Assembly (NCBI GenBank): GCA_017476665.1
Contig: JAFUZJ010000014.1
Location: 1-64,000, forward strand
Source: Lachnospiraceae bacterium
Lineage (GTDB): Bacteria > Bacillota > Clostridia > Lachnospirales > Lachnospiraceae
Length of the DNA stretch: 64,000 bases
Reading direction: 5' to 3'
Each line of letters starts with the position of its first letter. Position 1 is the first letter of the stretch. The position numbers and the translations under genes are program-made. Shown one piece after another: positions 53,926 through 62,686 of this stretch. The notes beneath the pieces are model-generated. The model worked only from the letters and a program-made list of their open reading frames with translations. It did not search any database and was not told the DNA's origin.

Positions 53926-54234
53926 ATGGCGATTGGCGGAATAGATCTGACGACGATCAGTCGTACGCAGGATTATACAACGATCAAGCAGAATGAAGAC
54001 AATAAAAGCATGATGGATCAAAACAATCTTATCCATCAGGAGCAGAAGAATGAGACAGCCAAGGCTACCACCGTGGTTGACAGTGACAATGCTGACTGGC
54101 ATAATAAGAAACAGGACGCCAGAGAGAAAGGCAGCAATGAATACGCCGGTGACGGCGGGAAAAAAAGAGACAAGAGAGAAAGTCAGGATCGCGTGATCGT
54201 AAAGGGCCGCGGAGGATTTGACCTGAAGATCTGA
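53926..54234 (+). CDS. Small hydrophilic protein of unknown function
   Basis: 102 residues, no membrane helix or signal. N-terminus MAIGGIDLTTISRTQDYTTI, then a strongly charged Lys/Asp/Asn/Glu-rich middle, and a C-terminal end DRVIVKGRGGFDLKI. Predicted mostly disordered. I recognise no family. AGGAGGTG ribosome site and a 21-bp gap to the DUF342 gene place it in the same transcript; possibly a partner of the neighbouring proteins. Confidence 0.7.
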   Translation: MAIGGIDLTTISRTQDYTTIKQNEDNKSMMDQNNLIHQEQKNETAKATTVVDSDNADWHNKKQDAREKGSNEYAGDGGKKRDKRESQDRVIVKGRGGFDLKI

Positions 54235-54244
54235 GGAGAACAGA

Positions 54245-54973
54245 ATGGGAATTTTGGAGATAGTACTTCTTTTGGCCGGGGCAGCGGTGGCAATCGTCAG
54301 TTTTGTGATCCCCTCTCAAAAAGAAGAGATGCCGAAAGAATCGAAAAAAATGGCACAGGACGAAGTTCGGGCGATCATAGACAAGGAGATGGATCTGATC
54401 CGTCAGCATGTGGATGATGTGGTGGATGAGTCCATCGAGTATGCGGTGGAGAAGACGGAGCGTTCCCTGGAGCGGCTGACCAACGAAAAGATTATGGCGG
54501 TCAATGAGTATTCGGATACGGTTTTACGGGAGATCCATAAGAATCATGAGGAAGCCATGTTTCTGTATGATATGCTGAATGCAAAGCATACAAATATCAA
54601 GAATACGGTGTCGGAGGTGAACCGTACCGTAAAGGAAGCGGCTGAGAGAAAGCAGGAAGCGGAAGCTGAGGCGGATGCGTTCCGTCAGTTAAAACCGGAA
54701 CCGGTTGCGGAAGCGGTGAAGACTGTGGAAGCGGTACCGGCTCAGAATGCGCAGGTCGTTTCTCCAGTTGTGATGGATTTCATGACTTCCGGACAAAAAG
54801 CCGGCGTAGCCAACAATAACGGACGGATTCTGGAACTGCATAAGCAGGGAATGTCCAAAACGGCGATTGCAAAAGAGCTGGGACTTGGTGTGGGGGAGGT
54901 CAAGCTGGTGATCGACCTCTACAATAATTTATTTATCCGGGAAGATGCCGCAGAGTCAGGAGCAGAAAGTTAA
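54245..54973 (+). CDS. DUF6115-like membrane-anchored coiled-coil protein, possible SwrB analogue
   Basis: 242 residues: one N-terminal membrane helix (ILEIVLLLAGAAVAIVSFVI), a long coiled coil (about 30-150), a Pro/Val/Ala linker, and a C-terminal helix-turn-helix-like segment (NGRILELHKQGMSKTAIAKE, LGLGVGEVKLVIDL). The same layout (one helix, coil, short terminal domain) and position after the sigma-28 gene are seen for SwrB of B. subtilis, which promotes export-gate assembly. The analogy is inference from architecture and synteny. Confidence 0.72.
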   Translation: MGILEIVLLLAGAAVAIVSFVIPSQKEEMPKESKKMAQDEVRAIIDKEMDLIRQHVDDVVDESIEYAVEKTERSLERLTNEKIMAVNEYSDTVLREIHKNHEEAMFLYDMLNAKHTNIKNTVSEVNRTVKEAAERKQEAEAEADAFRQLKPEPVAEAVKTVEAVPAQNAQVVSPVVMDFMTSGQKAGVANNNGRILELHKQGMSKTAIAKELGLGVGEVKLVIDLYNNLFIREDAAESGAES

Positions 54974-54975
54974 AA

Positions 54976-55629
54976 ATGAAATTGAAATATTATTTGCGCG
55001 GATTGGCCACAGGACTTGTGATCGCCACGCTTATCCTTACAATTGCAAACAGAGATAACAAGCCGCTCACCGACTCGCAGATCAGACAGCGCGCAGCCGA
55101 GCTGGGAATGATAGACGGCGACAGCCTGAAGCTGTCTGCATTGCAGAGCAGTGCACCGCAGGCAGAACCTGGCGGTACAGCAGAACCTGGTGGTTCTGCG
55201 GAGTCGAGTACTGCAGCGGAGTCAAGCAGTGTTGCAGAGCCAAGCAGTGCAACAGAACCTGGCGGTACAGCAGAACCTGGTGGTTCTGCGGAGTCAAGTG
55301 CTGCAGCGGAGTCAAGCAGTGTTGCGGAACCCAGCAGTATAGCAGAATCCAGCAGTGCAGCAGAATCCAGCAGCACAGCAGAGCCCGGCAGTTCGGAAAC
55401 GCCCAGCCGGCCTGTGGGTACGGACGGTGCAGTCACGATCGTTATTTCCGGCGGCGCAACTTCCTACACGGTCAGCAAGGATCTGGCAGCTGCTGGATTG
55501 GTGGAAGATGCCAAAGCATATGATGCATTTCTGTGTGACAACGGCTATGCGCATACGATCCGCGTGGGAACCTATGAGATCCTTCCCGGTACAAGCGGGG
55601 AAGAAATCGCAAAAATGATCGCACGATAA
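54976..55629 (+). CDS. Membrane-anchored protein with Ser/Ala/Glu/Pro repeats and MltG-like C-terminal domain
   Basis: 217 residues: N-terminal membrane helix (GLATGLVIATLILTIA), a ~80-residue low-complexity linker built of EPGGS, AESS and SSVAEP units (two 30-residue tandem copies), and a ~65-residue C-terminal domain (VTIVISGGATSYTVSKDLAA... VGTYEILPGTSGEEIAKMIA) like the LysM-like N-terminal subdomain of YceG/MltG. The MltG catalytic domain is absent, so it probably binds the wall without cutting it. Last gene before the cluster terminator; starts 3 bp after its neighbour. Confidence 0.75.
   Translation: MKLKYYLRGLATGLVIATLILTIANRDNKPLTDSQIRQRAAELGMIDGDSLKLSALQSSAPQAEPGGTAEPGGSAESSTAAESSSVAEPSSATEPGGTAEPGGSAESSAAAESSSVAEPSSIAESSSAAESSSTAEPGSSETPSRPVGTDGAVTIVISGGATSYTVSKDLAAAGLVEDAKAYDAFLCDNGYAHTIRVGTYEILPGTSGEEIAKMIAR
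55163..55342 (+). repeat. Two 90-bp tandem repeats in the linker of the MltG-like gene
   Basis: Copies 55163-55252 and 55253-55342, both starting CAGAACCTGGCGGTACAGCA; nearly identical, 30 codons each, so copy number change keeps the frame. Confidence 0.9.
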
Positions 55630-55630
55630 A

Positions 55631-55655
55631 AAAACCCCTTGCATAGGGGTTTTTC
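55631..55655 (+). terminator. Rho-independent terminator of the fla/che cluster
   Basis: AAAACCCC (55631-55638) pairs with GGGGTTTT (55646-55653), 7-nt loop TTGCATA, followed by T. 2 bp after the last stop codon. Confidence 0.9.
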
Positions 55656-55667
55656 TTATGCTATAAT
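55639..55667 (+). promoter_or_regulatory. Candidate rpsB promoter overlapping the terminator
   Basis: TTGCAT (55639-55644, the terminator loop), 17-nt spacer, TATAAT (55662-55667). The leader to the rpsB ATG is about 155 nt. Confidence 0.5.
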
Positions 55668-55674
55668 TTAGGAG

Positions 55675-55815
55675 TTGTGACTATAAAACACGCTTTTTCG
55701 ATTTGTCGGCGGTGTTCCTAAGGGCGGCAGTAACGCTGGCCTATGGAATCTCCGGCAGAGAGAACCGGGCTTTAACGCAGCCCAGGCGGAAAAGAAAGAG
55801 CGGAAGAATCTAACC
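55675..55815 (+). promoter_or_regulatory. Structured rpsB 5' leader, possible autoregulatory region
   Basis: G/C-rich leader with short stems, e.g. GGGCT (55767-55771) / AGCCC (55779-55783). S2 autoregulates rpsB-tsf in E. coli; whether this leader binds S2 is only a suggestion. Confidence 0.3.
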
Positions 55816-55831
55816 AAATGGAGGGAAAGAC

Positions 55832-56587
55832 ATGAGCGTTATTTCTATGAAACAGTTACTTGAAGCAGGTGTTCATTTCGGACATCAGACCAGAAGATGG
55901 AACCCTAAGATGGCTCCTTACATCTTCACCGAGAGAAACGGTATCCACATCATCGATCTGCAGAAGTCTGTAGTGAAGGTTGACGAGGCATATCGTGCAA
56001 TCTCCGAGATCGCAGCACAGGGCGGCACCATCCTGTTCGTCGGTACCAAGAAGCAGGCACAGGATGCTGTGAAGACCGAGGCTGAGCGCTGCGGTATGTA
56101 CTATGTAAATGAGAGATGGTTGGGCGGTATGCTCACCAACTTCAGAACCATCCAGTCCCGTATCGAGAGACTGCACAAGATCGAGACCATGTCCGAGGAC
56201 GGTACTTTCGATGTGCTGCCCAAGAAAGAGGTTATCGCACTGAAAAAAGAGTGGGAGAAGCTGGAGAAGAACTTGGGCGGTATCAAGAATATGACCAGAA
56301 TTCCCGATGCTATCTTTGTAGTAGACCCCAAGAAGGAGAGAATCTGTGTACAGGAGGCTCATTCCCTTGGCATTACTTTGATCGGTATCGGCGATACCAA
56401 CTGTGATCCCGAGGAGCTGGATTACATCATACCCGGTAACGATGATGCTATCAGAGCCGTAAAACTGATTGTTTCCAAGATGGCAGATGCTGTGATCGAA
56501 GCAAATCAGGGTGAGGCTGTTTACACCGAGGCTGATACTGCTGTGGAGAATGCAGAGGATATCGAAGAGGTTGCAGACGCTGAATAA
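55832..56587 (+). CDS. rpsB: 30S ribosomal protein S2
   Basis: 251 residues. N-terminal [20 protein letters not shown], then [20 protein letters not shown], and [20 protein letters not shown] are invariant-type S2 blocks; a short acidic C-terminal tail follows. AATGGAGGGA ribosome site. Followed 44 bp later by tsf. In Bacillus rpsB-tsf also lie directly after the fla/che operon. Confidence 0.98.
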   Translation: MSVISMKQLLEAGVHFGHQTRRWNPKMAPYIFTERNGIHIIDLQKSVVKVDEAYRAISEIAAQGGTILFVGTKKQAQDAVKTEAERCGMYYVNERWLGGMLTNFRTIQSRIERLHKIETMSEDGTFDVLPKKEVIALKKEWEKLEKNLGGIKNMTRIPDAIFVVDPKKERICVQEAHSLGITLIGIGDTNCDPEELDYIIPGNDDAIRAVKLIVSKMADAVIEANQGEAVYTEADTAVENAEDIEEVADAE

Positions 56588-56631
56588 CAGCATGAAATAG
56601 AATGACTAAGTATATCAGGAGGAAGACAGAC

Positions 56632-57714
56632 ATGGCAAATATTACAGCAGCTATGGTAAAAGAGCTGAGAGAGTCTACCGGTGCCGGCATGATGGAGTGC
56701 AAGAAGGCGCTGACCGAGACCGACGGCGATATGGAAGCAGCTGTGGAAGTGCTCAGAAAGAGCGGCGCAGCGAAAGCAGAGAAGAAGGCAAGCAGAATTG
56801 CAGCAGAGGGTATTACCCGTGTTGCGATCAATGGCAATACTGCAGTGGTTGTTGAAGTAAACTCCGAGACAGACTTCGTGGCAAAGAATGAAGTATTCCA
56901 GAATTTTGTACAGTCTGTTGCGGATCAGGCACTTGCTTCTGACTTAAACGGCGGCAAGAACGGCGAGGATGTGGAAGCACTGCTTTCACAGAACGGTCTG
57001 AAGGATGCGCTGGTTGAGAAGACTGCTACCATCGGTGAGAAGCTTTCCATCCGAAGATTTGAGAAGGTTTCCGCAGAGGCGGTTGCTTCTTACATTCATG
57101 CAGGCGGCAAGATCGGTGTTCTGGTTGCGGCAGACGGAGATGCTTCCGATGCGACAAAAGAAGCGCTGACCAATGTGGCAATGCAGGTTGCTGCGATGAA
57201 TCCTCAGTACATTGACGAGAAGGATATTCCCGCAGCAGAGATGGATAAGATGAAGGAGATCACTGTTGACAGTTCCCTGAATGATCCTTTGACCCTTCCG
57301 ATGCCGATCCTGAACAAGCTGATTGACAGAGCAAAGAATGAGAAGAAGTGGAGCGATGAGGATATCGCTGTTTACGAAGAAAAGAAGAGCAATATGAAGT
57401 TCCTGGGCAACTTCCTTTCCGATGCGGCGAAGGCAGCTTTGGCAGCTTTGGCTATGGAGGATAAGGCGAACATCTCCGCAGAGAAGATGTTTGCAGGCGC
57501 TGTTGACGGACGTGTGAAGAAGCAGATCAAGGAGATCTGCCTGCTTCAGCAGACCTATGTAAAGGCTGAGGACGGCAAACAGGCTGTAGCGCAGTACCTT
57601 GCTTCCGTGAATAAGGCGATTGTGATCAAGCAGATTGTCCGTTTCGAAGTAGGCGAGGGCATGGAGAAGAAGAACGAGGATTTTGCGGCAGAGGTTGCAG
57701 CGCAGCTCGGCTAA
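56632..57714 (+). CDS. tsf: Translation elongation factor EF-Ts, with an internal insertion
   Basis: GDP/GTP exchange factor for EF-Tu. 360 residues versus about 290 in Bacillus. N-terminal UBA-like domain with VKELRESTGAGMMECKKAL, core with VVEVNSETDFVAKNEVF and IHAGGKIGVLV, and the end ICLLQQTYVKAEDGKQAVAQ are normal. Between about residues 212 and 290 the usual short 'QALNEGKPE...' segment is replaced by a longer helical stretch (NKLIDRAKNEKKWSDEDIAV, FLSDAAKAALAALAM). ATG 56632 follows TCAGGAGGA; an ATG 30 bp earlier lacks a ribosome site. Confidence 0.96.
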   Translation: MANITAAMVKELRESTGAGMMECKKALTETDGDMEAAVEVLRKSGAAKAEKKASRIAAEGITRVAINGNTAVVVEVNSETDFVAKNEVFQNFVQSVADQALASDLNGGKNGEDVEALLSQNGLKDALVEKTATIGEKLSIRRFEKVSAEAVASYIHAGGKIGVLVAADGDASDATKEALTNVAMQVAAMNPQYIDEKDIPAAEMDKMKEITVDSSLNDPLTLPMPILNKLIDRAKNEKKWSDEDIAVYEEKKSNMKFLGNFLSDAAKAALAALAMEDKANISAEKMFAGAVDGRVKKQIKEICLLQQTYVKAEDGKQAVAQYLASVNKAIVIKQIVRFEVGEGMEKKNEDFAAEVAAQLG

Positions 57715-57806
57715 GATGGGCGAACAGTTTCCGTTTGAAGCAGACAGGACGGCATAGCATAGGCAGAATATTAAAACTTCAGATTGGAACGTGTTGAAAA
57801 TTATGA

Positions 57807-57839
57807 ACAGGGGCAGAGTGATAAAAGCCCCTGTTTTTC
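57807..57839 (+). terminator. Rho-independent terminator of rpsB-tsf
   Basis: ACAGGGGC (57807-57814) pairs with GCCCCTGT (57827-57834), 12-nt loop, then TTTTTCT. Lies upstream of the chemoreceptor ATG, separating it from tsf. Confidence 0.88.
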
Positions 57840-57888
57840 TGACCTCTATGTGAAAAATATATCAAAGCAAAGAAGGGAGCATTTTACT

Positions 57889-59652
57889 ATGAAAAAAGCT
57901 ATCAGCAACATGAGTATCAAAATTAAATTATTACTGTTGACCATTCCTCTGATTGCCTGCATTGTGATCGCTGTGGTCTTTGCGGCCATTGAGATCAATG
58001 ATACAGAAGAAAAAGTCACAGAAGTCTATTATGACACTTTATACAAGGTAAACAGTGAACTGACCAATGCGGACAGGGATTTCTATCAGGCCATGCTGGG
58101 AGCCACCCAGTATTATGATCTGATCAATGGCTACGGGGATATGCCGGAGAATCTGATGGCACAGTATCTGCCGGAGAAGCTGAGCGATTATACGACCAAC
58201 AAGCAGCAGGTTCTGGACAATGTGGATGCGGCTGTTGAGATTGCCAGGACCAATGAGGAGCTTTACAGAAATCTGAAGGCGGAGGATGGAAGTTCCTTTG
58301 AGGATGCGGTTGCCGCATTCAAAAAGGATTTCGCAGAGTGGGAAAAACTCTTTGATGTGGAGAAGAATACAGGTGACTGGGGAAGCTTCAACGATGAATT
58401 CACTTTGACCAGAACGACCCTGAATGATATGCAGAATGTTACCGAGCAGTGGGCGTTGGAGGAGCATGCACTTCTGGCAAAGGAGAATGCTGCGACGATC
58501 CGCAATTCGGCGATTGTATTTGCCCTGATCATTATTGTTCTGTCCGTATTTGCTGTGATGATCGTATTGCAGATCACCGGAGGAATTACGGTTGTGACCG
58601 GCAACCTGGATGAACTGGCAAAGGGAAATCTGGCTCAGAATTTCCCGGAGGATGCCCAGATCGGAAAGGATGAGGTCGGTCAGATTCAAAAGAGTGCAAA
58701 GCAGTTGGCGGAGAAGCTGCGCAATGTGATTGAGCAGACGAAGCAGATGGCAGAGAAATTAAGCGATGCCGGATCCAATCTCTCGGATTCCGCATCCCAG
58801 GCCGCACAGGCTTCCGGACAGGTGACCGATGCGGTAAACGAGATTTCCAAGGGGGCCGTATCCCAGGCAGAGAGTGTGGAGAGTGCTGCCGGGGATACCG
58901 ATGAAATGGGCAACAATATTGAAACCATTGCCTCAAACGTGATCGAGATGGATCAGTATGCAAATGAGATGAAGCAGGCCTGCGACACCGCTATGGATGC
59001 ACTGAACAGTCTGATTCGTCAGAGTGAGGATGTGACCCTCTCTGTGAAGGATATCGGTGACAGCATTGTTTCCACCAATGAATCCGTAAAAATGATCTCT
59101 GAGTTCACGCAGGCAATCACGGATATTGCGGAGCAGACCAACCTGCTGTCCCTGAATGCCTCTATCGAGGCGGCCAGAGCGGGAGAAGCCGGACGCGGCT
59201 TTGCGGTGGTGGCGGATGAGATCCGTCAGCTGGCAGATCAGTCCAGCACCAGCGCCGACAAGATCCGCGGCATTGTGGATAATTTGCTGGCAAATTCCGA
59301 GGAGTCCGTGGTGGAACTGAAGAAGCTGAATGAGAGTTTTGCAGTGCAGGCGAAACAGTTGGATTCCACCAAGACCGATATGGAGACCATGTCCTCAAAT
59401 GTGGGAAGTGTAAGCAATACAGCCGGTAATATCTCCGGCAAGATCTCCTCACTGACAGACTCCAAGAACGGATTGACCGAGGTGATCTCCGATCTGTCCG
59501 CGATCTCTGAGGAGAATGCGGCGGCAACAGAGGAGACCAATGCGTCCATGCAGGAGCTGAATGCGACTTTCACTTTGATCAGTGATTCCGCATCCAGACT
59601 GCAGGAGCTGGCGAAAGAACTGGAGCAGACCATCGCTTACTTCAAGGTGTGA
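57889..59652 (+). CDS. Methyl-accepting chemotaxis protein
   Basis: 587-residue transmembrane chemoreceptor. First helix ~12-33, extracellular ligand domain ~34-200 (four-helix-bundle type, helical and acidic), second helix ~204-226, HAMP (~227-280), and a cytoplasmic signalling bundle whose hairpin tip ([20 protein letters not shown], then [18 protein letters not shown]) is at about 415-450. Ligand unknown. ATG 57889 follows AAGGGAG; the longer frame upstream runs through the tsf terminator and was rejected. Should feed the CheA/CheW/CheD/CheB set encoded upstream. Confidence 0.95.
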   Translation: MKKAISNMSIKIKLLLLTIPLIACIVIAVVFAAIEINDTEEKVTEVYYDTLYKVNSELTNADRDFYQAMLGATQYYDLINGYGDMPENLMAQYLPEKLSDYTTNKQQVLDNVDAAVEIARTNEELYRNLKAEDGSSFEDAVAAFKKDFAEWEKLFDVEKNTGDWGSFNDEFTLTRTTLNDMQNVTEQWALEEHALLAKENAATIRNSAIVFALIIIVLSVFAVMIVLQITGGITVVTGNLDELAKGNLAQNFPEDAQIGKDEVGQIQKSAKQLAEKLRNVIEQTKQMAEKLSDAGSNLSDSASQAAQASGQVTDAVNEISKGAVSQAESVESAAGDTDEMGNNIETIASNVIEMDQYANEMKQACDTAMDALNSLIRQSEDVTLSVKDIGDSIVSTNESVKMISEFTQAITDIAEQTNLLSLNASIEAARAGEAGRGFAVVADEIRQLADQSSTSADKIRGIVDNLLANSEESVVELKKLNESFAVQAKQLDSTKTDMETMSSNVGSVSNTAGNISGKISSLTDSKNGLTEVISDLSAISEENAAATEETNASMQELNATFTLISDSASRLQELAKELEQTIAYFKV

Positions 59653-59681
59653 TAGGGTAAGCAGGGTTTCTTTGCAAGTGA

Positions 59682-59715
59682 CGCCCGGCATATGAATCGT
59701 ATCATATGCCGGGCG
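59682..59715. other. Strong hairpin between convergent genes
   Basis: Perfect 14-bp stem CGCCCGGCATATGA / TCATATGCCGGGCG with a 6-nt loop between the chemoreceptor gene and the minus-strand VanZ gene. No T-run on either strand, so it may be a bidirectional transcript end stabiliser rather than a classical terminator. Confidence 0.5.
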
Positions 59716-59741
59716 CAGTACTGTAATCCATTCAGAAAATA

Positions 59742-60365
59742 TTAAAATTCATATAACAATTTTGCCAATCCCATATCATCAAATAGGAAAAAGCGACCGA
59801 AAAACAGGAGCAGGATACTGATCGGCAGGATTGTGAGAGGAATCTCTTTTTGCTGATATTTGGATTTTGTCATCCTGTCAAATACCTGATATAATGCAAA
59901 GCCGATAACTGTGCCTGCGGTATTCAGGATCAGATCATCCACATCCGTCGCCCGGAAATTCAGGAGCTGGCTCCCCTCGATGAAAAGTGAAAAAGCTACG
60001 CCGATCCCTGTCATGCAGAGCAGGCTGTGTATCTGCTCCCAGAGCAACGGTACCAAGATTCCCAAAGGAAGAAACAATAAAATATTTAACAGGTATCCCA
60101 CAAGATCAATATCATTGGAAAAAGGGACCACATTCAGGTTGTTCCGGAACTCCCACTGATTCCGTAATCCTTCGTAAAGCGTTCCGGCACCGGTAAAGTG
60201 ATACACACCCATAATATAGATCACAAAGAGAAGTAATAGAAAGTCGGAAAGCTTCTTGTTGGTTAATCCGGATTTTTTCCGAAAATGTTTCCATGTTACA
60301 AACAAGAGAAAAAAAGGCAGAAATTCTGACAAAAATTCATATCCATAAAAGAGGTATGTGTCCAT
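59742..60365 (-). CDS. VanZ-family membrane protein
   Basis: 207 residues, four to five membrane helices. VanZ-like features: VYHFTGAGTLYEGL, NNLNVVPF, NILLFLPLGILVPLL and the FIEGSQLLNFRATDVDDLIL block with its conserved EGxQ and R..DVDDL residues. VanZ family members are linked to teicoplanin resistance or other envelope functions, usually without known chemistry. Last gene of the minus-strand operon, 2 bp after the ABC permease; AAAGGGA ribosome site. Confidence 0.88.
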   Translation of the reverse strand: MDTYLFYGYEFLSEFLPFFLLFVTWKHFRKKSGLTNKKLSDFLLLLFVIYIMGVYHFTGAGTLYEGLRNQWEFRNNLNVVPFSNDIDLVGYLLNILLFLPLGILVPLLWEQIHSLLCMTGIGVAFSLFIEGSQLLNFRATDVDDLILNTAGTVIGFALYQVFDRMTKSKYQQKEIPLTILPISILLLFFGRFFLFDDMGLAKLLYEF

Positions 60366-60367
60366 TT

Positions 60368-62686
60368 TTAATCCCTTTCATTCGCACCGTCAGCATAAAT
60401 CTTTGCAAAAAGTTCCTGCGGCATTTTGCCCAGCTCCAGATAGCACCGATAGTTTTCTTCGCCGTTTACGGTATTCACATAGGCATGTCCGATATACACA
60501 TGGTCCTTGTCATAATAGAGTCCGGTAGAAGCAAAGCACAGATAGGGACGCAGGTCAGACAGATCCGGTTGCTGCAAAGTCAGCACATAGCGGATATTTT
60601 GTGCTTCTGCGTAGTAACGGTGGTCATCTGCGTGATCTTGCAGCTCATAGGCAGTCTGCACATTACCGTTCGCATTCTGTGTAAGTCCCAGATATTCCGC
60701 TAACGGAAAGCCTTCCGGCAGCAAAAGATAGAGCTCCAGTCTGGAGATATCTAAATCTTTCCCGCGCCAGATATATTCCGGATACCATTCCTGCAAGAGG
60801 GCGGTCGTCCGGTCGAAGTTATCCCACATGTTCAGATCAATGCCGAAGGAAGGTTCCTGTTTCCTGTGATAGTAAAAATGGACAGAATACAGGTAGCCAA
60901 AGAAACGGGAGTAATAGGGATGCCAGGAGGCATATTGTTCTTTGAAATCTTCCGTATAGGCCTGGTAAAGCTCACGGATGCGTTCTTTGTCGGTGAGTAC
61001 AAGCGCTTTTTGCTGCAGATCTGTCAATGCAATCTGGTCAGGGTCGGGAAATTGTCCTGTATTAGCAGGGTAAAAGGTATCTCTGTAAGTCTCGCTATGC
61101 AGAATGGGAGAAAGTGCCTCCATCTCCGCCGGTCCCAGACCGGCATAGGTGCGGAAATAGGAGCCGTGCTTTGTATCTACCCGCACATTTACCGTAAGAG
61201 TCAGTGTGCCGCGCTGCACAAAGGAATGCGGATCAGATGTATTCCCGGCAGAGGAAGAATCATTCGTCTGTGCAGCGGCTAAGGTGCTCAGGATATTGTG
61301 GATCAGCGCGGGATCGGTGGAAAAAGTCTGCGTCCGCAGCGGTTCTTCCACATCCCTGTCCATATCCGTAAAATTACCGTCTGCGTCAAAGCTAAGCCTG
61401 TAGGAGAGACCTATATTTCCGTATGTGACTAAGGAGATACCGGTGATGTCAGATTCCTTTGGCACATAGGTGTCATACCCCAGGGCGTCATAGCGCGTGA
61501 TGAGGGCAATACAGCACACAGTAACAACAGACAAAAGCATTTGGATTTTATGGGCAAACAATGCCTTAAAGTTTGCGTGGTAAACTACATTCATGGCACA
61601 GAAGGTAATCACACTTCCCAGTATGCCGCCGAAAGCGATCCAGGGCGCCTGGGGGCTACTGGCATTTTTGACCAGATGGCTGAATAACAGTGCCATCACC
61701 AGACCACAGAGCAGGCTGATGACAAAGCGGAACAATATGCGCAGCAGGCGTGAGTCCATACCGCCTTCCGCCGCCTCGCTCCTGCGTTTGTGGTGCAGGA
61801 ACATAGCGAGAGCAAAATTGACCAGGCATAGAGCGCCGCTGCACAAAAGCAGGAGACGCTGGTCTGGCGTAGTCCACGTCCCATCAGACAGGAATTTGCA
61901 AAATGCCGCAGGGGTAAGCAGGGGGGTGAAGCCGATCAGGGTGCCGTATACCCCTTCTTTTGGGAACTCTACAAATGTGTCCAGGAAGCGGTTCCCATAC
62001 AGGTAGCGCAGGAAATATACCATGCCCGCAAAAAGACCGGACAGCAGGAGATTGGCAATGGCGTTGAACACGTTGCCGCTGAGCATCACAGCCAACAGAG
62101 CCAGATGGTACACGATCAGAAAGCCCAGGATGCAAAGAAACGTCGTTTTCAGCCAGAATACTGCGTATTCTCCCGCAATGGAGGGTATGGGGGTTCCTGC
62201 ACAACGGATGCAGCCTCCGATAAGCACAATCAGATCACCGGTCAAAAAAGGTACAAACCAGATCAGAAAGCCGGCGAGATACTGTGCCAGAAACTGTCTG
62301 TCCCTGGTGACCGGCACGCTGTGATACAGATCCGTCATGCGCCTGTTGAACAGATGCCGAAAACCCACAAAAGCGACTAACACAGCCCCTGCCATTAAAA
62401 CAGCCGTATGGCAGACCTGATGTCCCCGCAGGCAGCTGAGCATCAGGGCAAGAAGCTCGCGGGACTGCCGCTCTGATGGGATCGCATCCACACCTTTTTG
62501 CAGTAGATTCGTATATTGGATATTTCTGGTACCCAGATAATACAGATAATATACCGGCGATGCCAGAAAGCTTCCCAGAACGGACAGGATCATCAGGACA
62601 GACTGACGTCTGAGCGCCTCTTTCAGAAGACTGCCAAAGCCGGGTGCCATGCTTTCGGGATTATTGATAGAGTTCTTTGAAGTCAT
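60368..62686 (-). CDS. ABC transporter permease (ABC-2-like) with large C-terminal extracellular-type domain
   Basis: 772 residues. N-terminal ~400: several membrane helices (e.g. VLMILSVLGSFLASPVYYLY, AVLMAGAVLVAFVGFRHLF, FLIWFVPFLTGDLIVLIGG) with the family motif RRMTDLYHSVPVTRDRQFLA; the C-terminal ~350 residues form a soluble domain (from about YDALGYDTYVPKESD), like the DUF6449-type permeases of Clostridia. ATG is preceded by GGAGGT 8 nt upstream and overlaps the ATPase gene by 26 bp. Substrate unknown; the GntR/ATPase context resembles ytrABCD of B. subtilis. Confidence 0.82.
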   Translation of the reverse strand: MTSKNSINNPESMAPGFGSLLKEALRRQSVLMILSVLGSFLASPVYYLYYLGTRNIQYTNLLQKGVDAIPSERQSRELLALMLSCLRGHQVCHTAVLMAGAVLVAFVGFRHLFNRRMTDLYHSVPVTRDRQFLAQYLAGFLIWFVPFLTGDLIVLIGGCIRCAGTPIPSIAGEYAVFWLKTTFLCILGFLIVYHLALLAVMLSGNVFNAIANLLLSGLFAGMVYFLRYLYGNRFLDTFVEFPKEGVYGTLIGFTPLLTPAAFCKFLSDGTWTTPDQRLLLLCSGALCLVNFALAMFLHHKRRSEAAEGGMDSRLLRILFRFVISLLCGLVMALLFSHLVKNASSPQAPWIAFGGILGSVITFCAMNVVYHANFKALFAHKIQMLLSVVTVCCIALITRYDALGYDTYVPKESDITGISLVTYGNIGLSYRLSFDADGNFTDMDRDVEEPLRTQTFSTDPALIHNILSTLAAAQTNDSSSAGNTSDPHSFVQRGTLTLTVNVRVDTKHGSYFRTYAGLGPAEMEALSPILHSETYRDTFYPANTGQFPDPDQIALTDLQQKALVLTDKERIRELYQAYTEDFKEQYASWHPYYSRFFGYLYSVHFYYHRKQEPSFGIDLNMWDNFDRTTALLQEWYPEYIWRGKDLDISRLELYLLLPEGFPLAEYLGLTQNANGNVQTAYELQDHADDHRYYAEAQNIRYVLTLQQPDLSDLRPYLCFASTGLYYDKDHVYIGHAYVNTVNGEENYRCYLELGKMPQELFAKIYADGANERD

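Noticed and set aside
57784-57888. 35-residue N-terminal extension of the chemoreceptor
   Set aside because: It spans the tsf terminator hairpin; ATG 57889 has a proper AAGGGAG site and gives the normal basic plus hydrophobic start.
59682-59715. Classical Rho-independent terminator for the chemoreceptor gene
   Set aside because: The stem is strong but has no T-run on either side, so it is listed only as a hairpin.
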